From Herbaspirillum autotrophicum (GTDB taxonomy: Bacteria > Pseudomonadota > Gammaproteobacteria > Burkholderiales > Burkholderiaceae_D): a stretch of DNA of 64,000 bases. The stretch is from contig NZ_LFLS01000003.1 of the NCBI RefSeq assembly GCF_001189915.1, forward strand, positions 207,951 to 271,950, in the 5' to 3' direction. The translations under genes were made by a program, and so were the position numbers. This document shows positions 1-6,733 of the stretch, piece after piece. Each line of letters begins with the position of its first letter. The first letter of the stretch is position 1. The notes below the pieces were generated by a model. It ran no database searches and was not told the DNA's origin. It saw nothing but the letters and a program-made list of their open reading frames with translations.

Positions 1-134
1 TCGCGCAGTGATCCGTACAACAACAGAAACCGGGGTGCATGCGCAGCCCGGCCGACCATGCGGAAGTCGGCGGTGGCAGCCGGTTGCAACAGGGCGGCCT
101 CGACATTGGGCAAATCAGGAAGGGAGCGTGACAC
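1..134 (-). CDS. arsH: ArsH-type NADPH-dependent FMN reductase, N-terminal fragment (cut by window edge)
   Basis: Reading the minus strand from 134 gives an open frame of about 44 codons that runs off the left edge and contains RFLLLYGSLRE, the hallmark start of the flavodoxin-like fold of ArsH after a variable N-terminal arm that begins LPDLPN. ArsH proteins are FMN-binding, NADPH-dependent reductases that oxidise trivalent organoarsenicals and are common in ars operons. The chosen start is a GTG at 134 lying inside the end of arsC, giving a 20-bp overlap; an ATG at 59 would cut into the conserved arm and is less likely. It is the last visible gene of the arsR-acr3-arsC-arsH operon. Identification is from the short conserved N-terminus only; the rest lies outside the window. 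Confidence 0.8.
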   Translation of the reverse strand, partial: MSRSLPDLPNVEAALLQPAATADFRMVGRAAHAPRFLLLYGSLR

Positions 135-546
135 GACGGCCCTCCGCATTGATGACGATGTCACCGTCCTCTTTGATGAAGGGACCTTGCTGCGGCCTGG
201 TCAGGATATCCAGCACCAGTTCCGATGGCCGGCATAGTCTGGTGCCGTTGGCGGTCACCACAAACGGCCGGTTGATCAGGATCGGATGCGCCAGCATCGC
301 GTCGAGCAAAAGTTCATCACTCAATTGCGGATTATCCAGACCGAGTTCGGCATACGGCGAGCCCTTTTCCCGGATCGCCTGGCGTACCGTCAGGCCGGCA
401 TCCCTGATCATGCCGAGCAGTGTTTCGCGGGATGGCGGGTGCTGCAGATATTCGATGATTTCCGGTTCATCGCCGGTATTGCGGATCAGCGCCAGCGTAT
501 TGCGCGAAGTGCCGCAGGCGGGATTGTGATAGATCGTGACGGGCAT
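115..546 (-). CDS. arsC: Arsenate reductase ArsC (glutaredoxin-dependent type)
   Basis: A 143-residue protein starting MPVTIYHNPACGTSRNTL: the Cys in NPACGTSRN is the catalytic cysteine of the glutathione/glutaredoxin-linked ArsC family, which reduces arsenate to arsenite in the cytoplasm. The family pattern continues with IIEYLQHPPSRETL and with NRPFVVT and RLCRPSE near residues 93-110, containing the conserved arginines that bind arsenate. Length matches the family (about 140). The start at 546 is preceded by AAGGAG with 8 nt spacing; a longer frame to 585 has no such site. It lies 57 bp downstream of acr3 and overlaps arsH, so arsenite made here is exported by the neighbouring Acr3 pump. 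Confidence 0.95.
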   Translation of the reverse strand: MPVTIYHNPACGTSRNTLALIRNTGDEPEIIEYLQHPPSRETLLGMIRDAGLTVRQAIREKGSPYAELGLDNPQLSDELLLDAMLAHPILINRPFVVTANGTRLCRPSELVLDILTRPQQGPFIKEDGDIVINAEGRRVTLPS

Positions 547-603
547 GATATCGGCTCCTTGCCAAAGTAATCGGGTATTCTTCATCAGCGCATGGAAAAC
601 AAT

Positions 604-1671
604 TCAGGAGGTTCGCTCATACCATCCTTGCGTGCGATTGACGACGCTGACCACCAGCAGCATGACCGGCACCTCGATCAAGACCCCGACCACGGTCGCC
701 AGAGCGGCGCCGGATTCGAAGCCGAACAAGCTGATCGCCGCCGCGACCGCCAGTTCAAAGAAATTGGAAGCGCCGATCAGGGCCGACGGACAGGCAACCG
801 CATGTTTTTCACCGACCACGCGATTGAGCCAATAGGCCAACGCCGAATTGAAAAACACCTGAATCAGGATTGGCACCGCCAGCAAGGCAATCACCATTGG
901 CTGTTTGATGATGGCATCGCCCTGAAATGCGAACAGCAACACCAGCATCAGCAGCAGCGCCGCAACCGACCACGGTTGAATCCGGGTCGCCGCGCGTTCG
1001 AATGCCGGTTGGCCGCGCCGCAGCAACAGACGGCGCCAGAGTTGCGCGATGATCACCGGTACCACAATGTACAAGCCCACCGAAGTCAGCAATGTAGCCC
1101 ACGGCACCGTGATACTCGACACGCCGAGCAGCAGCGCCACCAGCGGCGCAAACGCAAACACCATGATCAAGTCATTGAGCGCCACTTGCGACAGCGTGAA
1201 ATACGGATCACCACCCGTCAACCGGCTCCAGACAAATACCATCGCCGTGCAGGGCGCAGCGGCCAGCAGAATCAGACCGGCCACATACGAATCCAATTGC
1301 GCCGCTGGCAGATACGGTGCGAACCAGTGGCGAATGAACAACCAGCCGAGCAAAGCCATTGAAAACGGCTTGACCGCCCAATTGATGAACAGCGTTACGC
1401 CAATGCCGCGCACATGACCTCTGATCTGATTCCATGCCGCAAAATCGATCTTCAGCAACATCGGAATGATCATGACCCAGATCAGCACGCCGACCGGCAA
1501 ATTCACTTTGGCAATGTCCAGACCGCCAATCAATTTGACACTGGCGGGAAAGGCTTGCCCTGCCGCCACGCCAATCACGATACATATGCCGACCCACACC
1601 GTCAGATAGCGCTCGAATACATTCAGCGATGCTGCGGAGGATTTTCCGGCGCTTGCAGAGGGAGCGCACAT
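604..1671 (-). CDS. acr3: Arsenite efflux permease, ACR3 family
   Basis: About 355 residues with ten hydrophobic segments. Recognisable ACR3 features are the first helix after NVFERYLTVWVG, the segment INWAVKPFSMALLGW, LLAAAPCTAMVFVWS with the conserved cysteine needed for arsenite transport, and a final ASNFFELAVAAAISLFG block. ACR3 pumps expel arsenite across the inner membrane. The start at 1671 leaves 2 bp after the arsR stop; an upstream alternative start at 1707 would overlap arsR and adds a polar stretch with no family match. Transcribed with arsR and arsC, so expression should be induced by arsenite through ArsR. Confidence 0.95.
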   Translation of the reverse strand: MCAPSASAGKSSAASLNVFERYLTVWVGICIVIGVAAGQAFPASVKLIGGLDIAKVNLPVGVLIWVMIIPMLLKIDFAAWNQIRGHVRGIGVTLFINWAVKPFSMALLGWLFIRHWFAPYLPAAQLDSYVAGLILLAAAPCTAMVFVWSRLTGGDPYFTLSQVALNDLIMVFAFAPLVALLLGVSSITVPWATLLTSVGLYIVVPVIIAQLWRRLLLRRGQPAFERAATRIQPWSVAALLLMLVLLFAFQGDAIIKQPMVIALLAVPILIQVFFNSALAYWLNRVVGEKHAVACPSALIGASNFFELAVAAAISLFGFESGAALATVVGVLIEVPVMLLVVSVVNRTQGWYERTS

Positions 1672-1673
1672 GG

Positions 1674-2015
1674 CTACTTGACACTGCTGACGGATGGCGA
1701 ACAGCATTCCTGCAACGGCGAGCAGGGATTACCGCCACAACAGTTTTCGGTAAGAAACGCAATCAGTCCGTTCATGGTGTCGAAGTTGGCGGCATAAATC
1801 ACGAAGCGTCCGGCCTGACGCGACGTCACCAGTTGTGCATGCGACAGTTCCTTCAAATGGAACGACAAGGCCGACGGCGCCACCGCCAACTGCTCGGCGA
1901 TCTTGCTGGCCGCCATCCCTTCGGGTCCGCATTGCACCAGCAGACGGAATACTGCAAGCCGCGATTCTTGCGCCAGTGCCGCCAATACGGCCAGAGTGTC
2001 TTTGGTTTGCATCAA
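1674..2015 (-). CDS. arsR: ArsR-family arsenite-responsive repressor
   Basis: A 113-residue winged-helix protein: LAALAQESRLAVFRLL, then the helix-turn-helix region MAASKIAEQLAVAPSALSFHLKEL at about residues 34-57, and a wing. The usual ELCVCDL metalloid site of the recognition helix is absent. Instead the C-terminus holds a cysteine cluster (C92, C93, C98, C104, C105), like the C-terminal As(III) site known from Acidithiobacillus ferrooxidans ArsR. Two ATG codons lie in tandem; the second (2012) is equally possible. It is the first gene of the ars operon and is preceded by an AT-rich dyad at 2028-2055 that is the likely operator, so it should repress its own operon and perhaps the divergent transporter. 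Confidence 0.93.
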   Translation of the reverse strand: MMQTKDTLAVLAALAQESRLAVFRLLVQCGPEGMAASKIAEQLAVAPSALSFHLKELSHAQLVTSRQAGRFVIYAANFDTMNGLIAFLTENCCGGNPCSPLQECCSPSVSSVK

Positions 2016-2027
2016 CTGCCTCCGATT

Positions 2028-2055
2028 ATTTCAATAATTCAATTATTATTGAAAT
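2028..2055. promoter_or_regulatory. Probable ArsR operator (perfect 11-bp inverted repeat)
   Basis: ATTTCAATAAT (2028-2038) and ATTATTGAAAT (2045-2055) form a perfect inverted repeat with a 6-bp spacer, in an AT-rich island 13 bp before arsR and about 100 bp before the divergent transporter gene. Size and place fit an ArsR operator; binding is inferred. Confidence 0.7.
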
Positions 2056-2152
2056 GACGAATTTTTTCAAGCACGGATTTTTATAAGCGCCGCGCAGTAT
2101 CATTCACCATCTCGCCGGCATCCGGCGTCAATCCACCCCGAAGCCGAATTTC

Positions 2153-3202
2153 ATGAAACATTTCAATCAGGCAATGCACCCCGGCATCAAGGCCGCGCTG
2201 CTGGCAGCGCTGTTATTCGGCGCCGCCACGCCGCTGGCCAAACCGCTGCTGAGCGGCAATTCGCCGTGGCTGATTGCCGGCTTGCTGTACCTCGGCTCCG
2301 GACTCGGACTGACATTGTTGCGCCGCTTGCGCCCCGGCCCCAAGGTCGTGTTACCGCGCGCCGAGTTGCGCTGGTTTGCCGGCGCCGTCACTTGCGGCGG
2401 CATCATTGCCCCCGTCTTGCTGATGTTCGGCCTGACCCATATGGCCGCCGCCGATGCTTCGTTGCTGCTCAATGCCGAAGGCGTCTTCACGGCGCTGCTG
2501 GCGTGGTTTGCCTTCAAGGAAAATGTGGACAAGCGCATCGTCTGCGGCATGCTGGCGATTGTTGCCGGTGCTGCCATTCTGAGCTGGCCCGATACGCTTG
2601 AACTGCAACGCTTGTGGCCGTCACTGGCGGTGCTCGGCGCCTGTCTGGCGTGGGGCCTCGACAATAATCTGACACGCAAGGTCTCGCTCAACGACGCCTC
2701 ATGGATCGCCGCCGTCAAAGGTCTGGTGGCCGGCGGCACCAACCTGGGCCTGGCGCTGTTGCTGGGCGCCCATCTGCCATCGTGGCCGGTCATCGGCGGC
2801 GCAATGACCATCGGCTTTCTGGCGTATGGCGTCAGTCTCACCCTGTTTATCGTGGCCTTGCGTCATCTCGGCACGGCCCGCACCGGCGCCTACTTTTCAG
2901 TGGCGCCATTTTTCGGCGCACTGCTGGCAGTGGTCATGGGCGAACCGATGACCTTGCCCCTGCTGGCGGCCGGCGCCCTGATGGCCTTCGGTATCTGGCT
3001 GCACCTGTCGGAACGCCACGAACATCTGCACCGGCATGAACCGATGGAGCATGAGCATGAACATACCCACGATGCACATCATGATCATGCACATCCGTGG
3101 CCGACAGCTCCCGGCACCCGCCACAACCATGCCCACCGGCATGCGCCACTGGAGCATGCGCACAGTCACTTCCCTGACATGCACCACCGCCATCAACATT
3201 GA
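2153..3202 (+). CDS. EamA/DMT-superfamily transporter with long His-rich C-terminal tail
   Basis: A 349-residue inner-membrane protein with ten predicted hydrophobic segments in two repeats (residues 1-285), for example AALLAALLFGAATPLAKPLL at the start and LRHLGTARTGAYFSVAPFFGALLAVVMGE in the second half, which is typical of EamA-domain drug/metabolite transporters. The last 60 or so residues are unusual: 23 of them are histidine, mixed with Glu and Asp (HEHEHTHDAHHDHAH), as in metal-handling proteins. The gene diverges from the arsenic operon and shares its AT-rich operator region, which hints at metal or metalloid stress control. Substrate unknown. An ATG seven codons further in (2174) is an alternative start. 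Confidence 0.85.
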   Translation: MKHFNQAMHPGIKAALLAALLFGAATPLAKPLLSGNSPWLIAGLLYLGSGLGLTLLRRLRPGPKVVLPRAELRWFAGAVTCGGIIAPVLLMFGLTHMAAADASLLLNAEGVFTALLAWFAFKENVDKRIVCGMLAIVAGAAILSWPDTLELQRLWPSLAVLGACLAWGLDNNLTRKVSLNDASWIAAVKGLVAGGTNLGLALLLGAHLPSWPVIGGAMTIGFLAYGVSLTLFIVALRHLGTARTGAYFSVAPFFGALLAVVMGEPMTLPLLAAGALMAFGIWLHLSERHEHLHRHEPMEHEHEHTHDAHHDHAHPWPTAPGTRHNHAHRHAPLEHAHSHFPDMHHRHQH

Positions 3203-3213
3203 TGTGCGCGTGA

Positions 3214-3256
3214 TTCAGGCCGGCAGCCCACTGCTGCCGGCCTGAAATTTCATTTC
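3214..3256 (+). terminator. Rho-independent-like terminator after the EamA gene
   Basis: A 13-bp perfect stem (TTCAGGCCGGCAG, 7-nt loop, CTGCCGGCCTGAA at 3234-3246) followed by ATTTCATTTCC, starting 11 bp after the transporter stop codon. Confidence 0.75.
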
Positions 3257-3403
3257 CTGATTCTGCCGCCGCAATTTACAATTCAGCCCCCCGCGATGTT
3301 ACATGCCGACACGCGGAGCGGTGAATGGCATTGGTATCTCATGACGATGCAGATTCGTTTTGTATCAAGCCGGTATTTTTAAAATTGAAAAACAGGAAAT
3401 GAA

Positions 3404-3727
3404 ATGATTGTGATCTGGAAGGGTTGGGGATTGTTGGTATTGGTCATTGCACTGGTGGTCAGCCTGGCAACCATGATGTTGCTGGCAACGTTGGGCGTGG
3501 CGCATGGTTTCGGTCCGGCCCTCGGCGCGATACTGTCGGCAGTGGCGATCTGGGTGGTCGGCAACAAACTCAATTCGCCGCTCAAGAATCGCGTGCTGGT
3601 CGATCAGAATACCGGCGCCGAAGTCATCCTGAAGCCCGAGCACTCCCTGTTCTTCATCAAGATGCAATACTGGGCTTTCATCGTCGGCGCCTTCGGTCTG
3701 TTCATGCTGGCCGGCGCATTCTCGTAA
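3404..3727 (+). CDS. Small integral membrane protein of unknown function
   Basis: A 107-residue protein with three hydrophobic segments: about residues 8-30 (LLVLVIALVVSLATMMLLAT), 35-52 and 85-105. Between the second and third lies a polar loop with NTGAEVILKPEHSLFFIKM. It is preceded by AACAGGAAATGAA, a usable ribosome binding site. I do not recognise a characterised family; similar short membrane proteins are commonly annotated as hypothetical. It stands alone between the EamA gene and the Mop protein and shows no operon link. Confidence 0.6.
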   Translation: MIVIWKGWGLLVLVIALVVSLATMMLLATLGVAHGFGPALGAILSAVAIWVVGNKLNSPLKNRVLVDQNTGAEVILKPEHSLFFIKMQYWAFIVGAFGLFMLAGAFS

Positions 3728-3784
3728 TTGCACGAGATTGCCGGCACTGGGCGCGGGCGCGTGCTTCGTCTATACTGATCCGGC

Positions 3785-3814
3785 CGTTTCCGGTGCCCCG
3801 CCGCACCGGAAACG
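3785..3814. other. Perfect 11-bp hairpin in the leader of the Mop-protein gene
   Basis: CGTTTCCGGTG (3785-3795) and CACCGGAAACG (3804-3814) pair across an 8-nt loop, 38 bp before the ATG of the Mop protein. No T-run follows, so it is not a standard terminator of the preceding gene; it may be an mRNA leader structure. Function unknown. Confidence 0.5.
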
Positions 3815-3851
3815 CTTGCCCTCCGCATTCCACCCCATTCAGAGAGTGACC

Positions 3852-4280
3852 ATGAAAACCAGCGCCCGCAATCAGTTTTCCGGCAAAGTCAGCAACATCA
3901 AGACCGGCGCCGTCAACGATGAAATCGAAATCGAATTGCCCGGCGGCGACAAGCTGATCGCCATCATTACCCACGAAAGCACCAAACATCTCGGCCTGCA
4001 AAACGGCAGCACCGCGATTGCCCTGATCAAGGCGCCATGGGTGATCGTCGCCACCAACGACAGCGGCATCAAACTGTCGGCCCGCAATCAGCTCGCCGGC
4101 ACCGTCAGCAAACTGCGACTGGGCGCGGTCAATGCCGAAGTGGTGATTCAACTGAGCGGCGGCAATCAGGTATGCGCCATCATCACGCTCGACAGCGTGA
4201 ACGACCTCGGTCTGGCCGAAGGCAAACCCGCCACCGCCATTTTCAAGGCATCACACGTGATTGTCGGCGTGCCGGCCTGA
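3852..4280 (+). CDS. Molybdenum-pterin-binding (di-Mop/TOBE) protein, ModG-like
   Basis: A 142-residue protein made of two Mop domains in tandem: residues 3-68 (SARNQFSGKVSNIKTGAVND) and 73-138 (SARNQLAGTVSKLRLGAVNA). Each contains the family elements S-A-R-N-Q-x-x-G-x-V, G-A-V-N, and a final I-K-A/S-x-x-V-I-V. Molbindins of this type bind molybdate or tungstate and act as cytoplasmic storage or delivery proteins. The ATG at 3852 follows AGAGAGTGACC; upstream in-frame codons lie in the hairpin leader and match nothing. No mod transport genes are adjacent, so it is probably a free-standing molybdate store. Confidence 0.9.
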   Translation: MKTSARNQFSGKVSNIKTGAVNDEIEIELPGGDKLIAIITHESTKHLGLQNGSTAIALIKAPWVIVATNDSGIKLSARNQLAGTVSKLRLGAVNAEVVIQLSGGNQVCAIITLDSVNDLGLAEGKPATAIFKASHVIVGVPA

Positions 4281-4299
4281 GCAGTAGCGCCAATTACGC

Positions 4300-4860
4300 A
4301 TGCAAGAAATCTACCGCCACATCTGGCAGTGCCTGACGGCGGGTGCAAGCCCCGGCCAGTCGCCATTCACCATGTGGCAACTGGCCACCAACGGTGCAGA
4401 CGGGGTACCGCAATTGCGCACAATCGTGTTGCGTGCCGCCGATGAAGCGCGCAACACACTGACGTTTCATACCGATATGCGCTCAGTCAAAGTGGCGGAG
4501 CTGCGCGCCGATCCGCGACTGTCCATGCTGGCAGCCGATCTGGTCAAGCTGCAACAGATCCGGCTCGAAGGCCGCGCCGAGATTTGTCCCGATGAAGCCG
4601 AACGCAGCGCCATCTGGAACAGCGCGCGGCCACATACGCTGATTCTGTATCAGGCGCCGTTGTCACCCGGCACGCCCCTCCCCCATTCACCGCAAGCCAC
4701 TGCCGTGAGCACCGGACGGCATGACGGTTACGACAATTTCTGCGTGGTCCGCGCAACGCTCAGTAAAATCGACTATCTCGATATTTCACCGGCCGGCCAC
4801 CAGCGTGCGGTATTCACCCGCAGCGACAACCACTGGCAAGGCAAGCGGGTGGCACCCTGA
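4300..4860 (+). CDS. Pyridoxamine 5'-phosphate oxidase-like FMN-binding protein
   Basis: A 186-residue protein with the split-barrel flavin fold of PNPOx-like proteins: PQLRTIVLRAADEARNTLTFHTD near residues 38-60 corresponds to the FMN-binding strand pattern (R-T-V-V-L-R ... F-x-T-D-x-R-S-x-K), followed by RLSMLAADLVKLQQIRLEGRAEI. The C-terminal part contains NFCVVRATLSKIDYLDI. It resembles the Alr4036-type family rather than true PdxH, whose C-terminal RLSP substrate motif is missing, so the substrate is unknown. It starts 19 bp after the Mop-protein stop and may be cotranscribed with it. Confidence 0.8.
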   Translation: MQEIYRHIWQCLTAGASPGQSPFTMWQLATNGADGVPQLRTIVLRAADEARNTLTFHTDMRSVKVAELRADPRLSMLAADLVKLQQIRLEGRAEICPDEAERSAIWNSARPHTLILYQAPLSPGTPLPHSPQATAVSTGRHDGYDNFCVVRATLSKIDYLDISPAGHQRAVFTRSDNHWQGKRVAP

Positions 4861-4875
4861 GCGCAGGCGCATTGC

Positions 4876-4898
4876 GTAAATGAGAATTGTTTGCAATA
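4876..4898 (+). promoter_or_regulatory. Probable Fur box upstream of fecI-like sigma factor
   Basis: AAATGAGAATTGTTTGCAA (4878-4896) closely resembles Fur boxes found before FecI-type sigma genes (AATGAGAAT half-site and a diverged inverted half). It lies 34 bp before the preferred GTG start of the sigma factor, so repression by Fur-Fe(II) would switch on the system under iron starvation. Based on pattern only. Confidence 0.65.
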
Positions 4899-4931
4899 AT
4901 GGCCGCATCATTTATTCAGGGTGCCCGCTTC

Positions 4932-5441
4932 GTGTCTCAATCCTCCTCGCTCAAGAAAGGCTGGCTCGCGCATTACGGGGAACTGATCGGCACCTGGGTA
5001 CGGCGCACCGACAGCGTCACGCATGATGTTCAGGATGCCGTGCACGATGTCATCACCACCATGCTGAGCGGCACCACCTCCGTCATTCATCATCCGCGCG
5101 CTTATCTGCATCGCAGTGTCCGCAATCAGCTCACCGACATGCACCGCCATGCGCAGGTTCTCGACACCGTACCGCTGCATGAACTGCAGGAAGACGAACA
5201 TCCTTTGCTGTCCGATCCCGACGCCGCAGTCCGCACCGCACTATTGCTGGCCGCGCTCAAGGAAGCGTTGGCAGAACTTCCGTTAAAATGTCGCCAGGTT
5301 TTCATCTGGCATCGACTGGAAGGCTATACCCAGCAGGAGATTGCACACAAGCTCGGCATTTCGGTGAACATGGTGGAAAAATACATGATCCGCGCCGCAC
5401 GCCACCTGCGCCAACGCCTGCACAGCCACGCTCCTCATTGA
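4932..5441 (+). CDS. ECF sigma factor, FecI type (iron-starvation sigma)
   Basis: About 169 residues with region 2 (HYGELIGTWVRRT ... DVQDAVHDVITTML ... HPRAYLHRSVRNQLTDMHR) and region 4 (ALKEALAELPLKCRQVFIWHRLEGYTQQEIAHKLGISVNMVEKYMIRA) of FecI-like ECF sigma factors. Such factors direct transcription of a neighbouring TonB receptor gene when the receptor signals through FecR. Start choice: GTG at 4932 gives VSQSSSLKKGW, the normal family N-terminus; an ATG at 4899 lies directly against the Fur box and would leave no room for a promoter and leader, though it cannot be excluded. fecR and a receptor with signalling domain follow on the same strand. Confidence 0.9.
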   Translation: MSQSSSLKKGWLAHYGELIGTWVRRTDSVTHDVQDAVHDVITTMLSGTTSVIHHPRAYLHRSVRNQLTDMHRHAQVLDTVPLHELQEDEHPLLSDPDAAVRTALLLAALKEALAELPLKCRQVFIWHRLEGYTQQEIAHKLGISVNMVEKYMIRAARHLRQRLHSHAPH

Positions 5442-5526
5442 TTCAGGATTTTTGCAGTCTCAAACGTCGCAGTCAGGGAGCCGAAAAAGCCTTATCCTGT
5501 CACGACGCCGATTACGCCGATTCAAC

Positions 5527-6513
5527 ATGCCTCATCATCCCCCGAAAATTCCGAACGATCCACGCGATGCCGCAGCCTGGTGGTTTGCCCGCGTGCATTC
5601 GGGCAATTTCACCACGGCTGAACAGCGCATGTTCCGGCAATGGCGGCAGGCCGACAGCCGGCATGAGCAGGAATACCGTGCACTTGACGAGGTATGGCAA
5701 GCCACGCAGATGATTCCTGCAGATGAGTTGCGCAGCTTGCTGAGTGCGCCGGCAAGATCGGCGCCGTTGATGGCGCGCCGGCGTCTGCTTATCACCGGCG
5801 GGGCTATTTGCAGCACGGTGATGGCAGGCGGGGTCGTCGCTGCCGCCTGGTGGCCGACGACACCGGAGCAGCAGACCCGCTACGCCACCGGCAGAGGGGA
5901 GCTGCGCAGCGCCAGCCTGGCGGACGGTTCCCGCATACAGATCAATACTGATACCGTGGCCGTGGTGGAATACTTCAAACAACGCCGCACAGTACAACTG
6001 ATGTCTGGCGAAATCATGTTGCAAACACTTGCCGACAGCGCCCGCCCCTTCATCGTCGCTACCGCCATCGGCCAGATCAGCGCCGACGCTGCCAGTTTCA
6101 ACGTCCGTAACGATGATGCCCAGGTGAGGCTGGCAGTCGAATCCGGCAGCGCCGAAATCAGTACCGGACCATGGTGGCGCAGACAGCGCGCAATCGTGGC
6201 GGCCGGCACCAGCACCAGCATGCGCGCCGGCACGCTGACAGCGCCGACCCGGATCGATGTCGGCGCCGCCACCGCATGGCGTTATGGCAAGCTGGTGTTC
6301 AACGATCAGCCGCTCGACCATATCGTGCGCGAAATGAGCCGCTATCTGCCGCAACCGATCCGTATCACCGACAGCCGCCTGAACCATCTGCGCATGGCCG
6401 GCGTATTCAATCTGAAAGATTCCGCGGCATTTCTCACCGCCTTGCGCCGCATCGCCCCGATTACGGTCAAGCAACGACCGGACGGCGGCGTCGATATTGC
6501 CCAATCGGCCTGA
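5527..6513 (+). CDS. FecR-family anti-sigma/sigma-regulatory protein
   Basis: About 328 residues. The N-terminal DUF4880 cytoplasmic domain is visible (AAAWWFARVHSGNFTTAEQRMFRQW, residues about 14-40), then a single membrane helix (RRRLLITGGAICSTVMAGG, about residues 88-107), then the periplasmic FecR domain with TGRGELRSASLADGSRIQINTDTVAVV and a C-terminal STN-like end (FNLKDSAAFLTALRRI). It receives the signal from the TonB receptor's N-terminal domain and controls the FecI-type sigma factor. The ATG at 5527 begins the recognised N-terminus. It lies 85 bp after the sigma gene and 220 bp before the receptor gene. Confidence 0.92.
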   Translation: MPHHPPKIPNDPRDAAAWWFARVHSGNFTTAEQRMFRQWRQADSRHEQEYRALDEVWQATQMIPADELRSLLSAPARSAPLMARRRLLITGGAICSTVMAGGVVAAAWWPTTPEQQTRYATGRGELRSASLADGSRIQINTDTVAVVEYFKQRRTVQLMSGEIMLQTLADSARPFIVATAIGQISADAASFNVRNDDAQVRLAVESGSAEISTGPWWRRQRAIVAAGTSTSMRAGTLTAPTRIDVGAATAWRYGKLVFNDQPLDHIVREMSRYLPQPIRITDSRLNHLRMAGVFNLKDSAAFLTALRRIAPITVKQRPDGGVDIAQSA

Positions 6514-6621
6514 CGGCAAGCATGCCGCCGGGACTATCGGTGCGGCGCCACACTGCCCTGCCTCCCCCTTCCACATCAAGAAATATTCAGCGTCGATTCA
6601 GGGTTTTCCCTTGCTGGTCCG

Positions 6622-6691
6622 TCTTATCCGATAAGAGGGATATTTCCGCAAGCCGGTGCTATCCCTCGTGAAACCTTTGGCCAAAGGGTTT
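6622..6691. other. Cluster of three inverted repeats in the fecR-receptor intergenic region
   Basis: TCTTATC-C-GATAAGA (6622-6636) is a perfect palindrome; AGGGATA (6636-6642) pairs with TATCCCT (6660-6666); AAACCTTTGG-CCAAAGGGTTT (6671-6691) is a third, with one bulged base. They fill the leader before the receptor start at 6734. They could be operator sites or mRNA structure; no clear terminator T-run. Confidence 0.45.
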
Positions 6692-6733
6692 GGCGCATTG
6701 CGCCGGTATGTCAACACCAGGGAAAACCATTCG

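Noticed and set aside
3785..3814. Hairpin before the Mop protein considered as a molybdenum-cofactor riboswitch
   Set aside because: The Moco RNA motif is much larger and multi-stemmed; only one simple hairpin is visible here.
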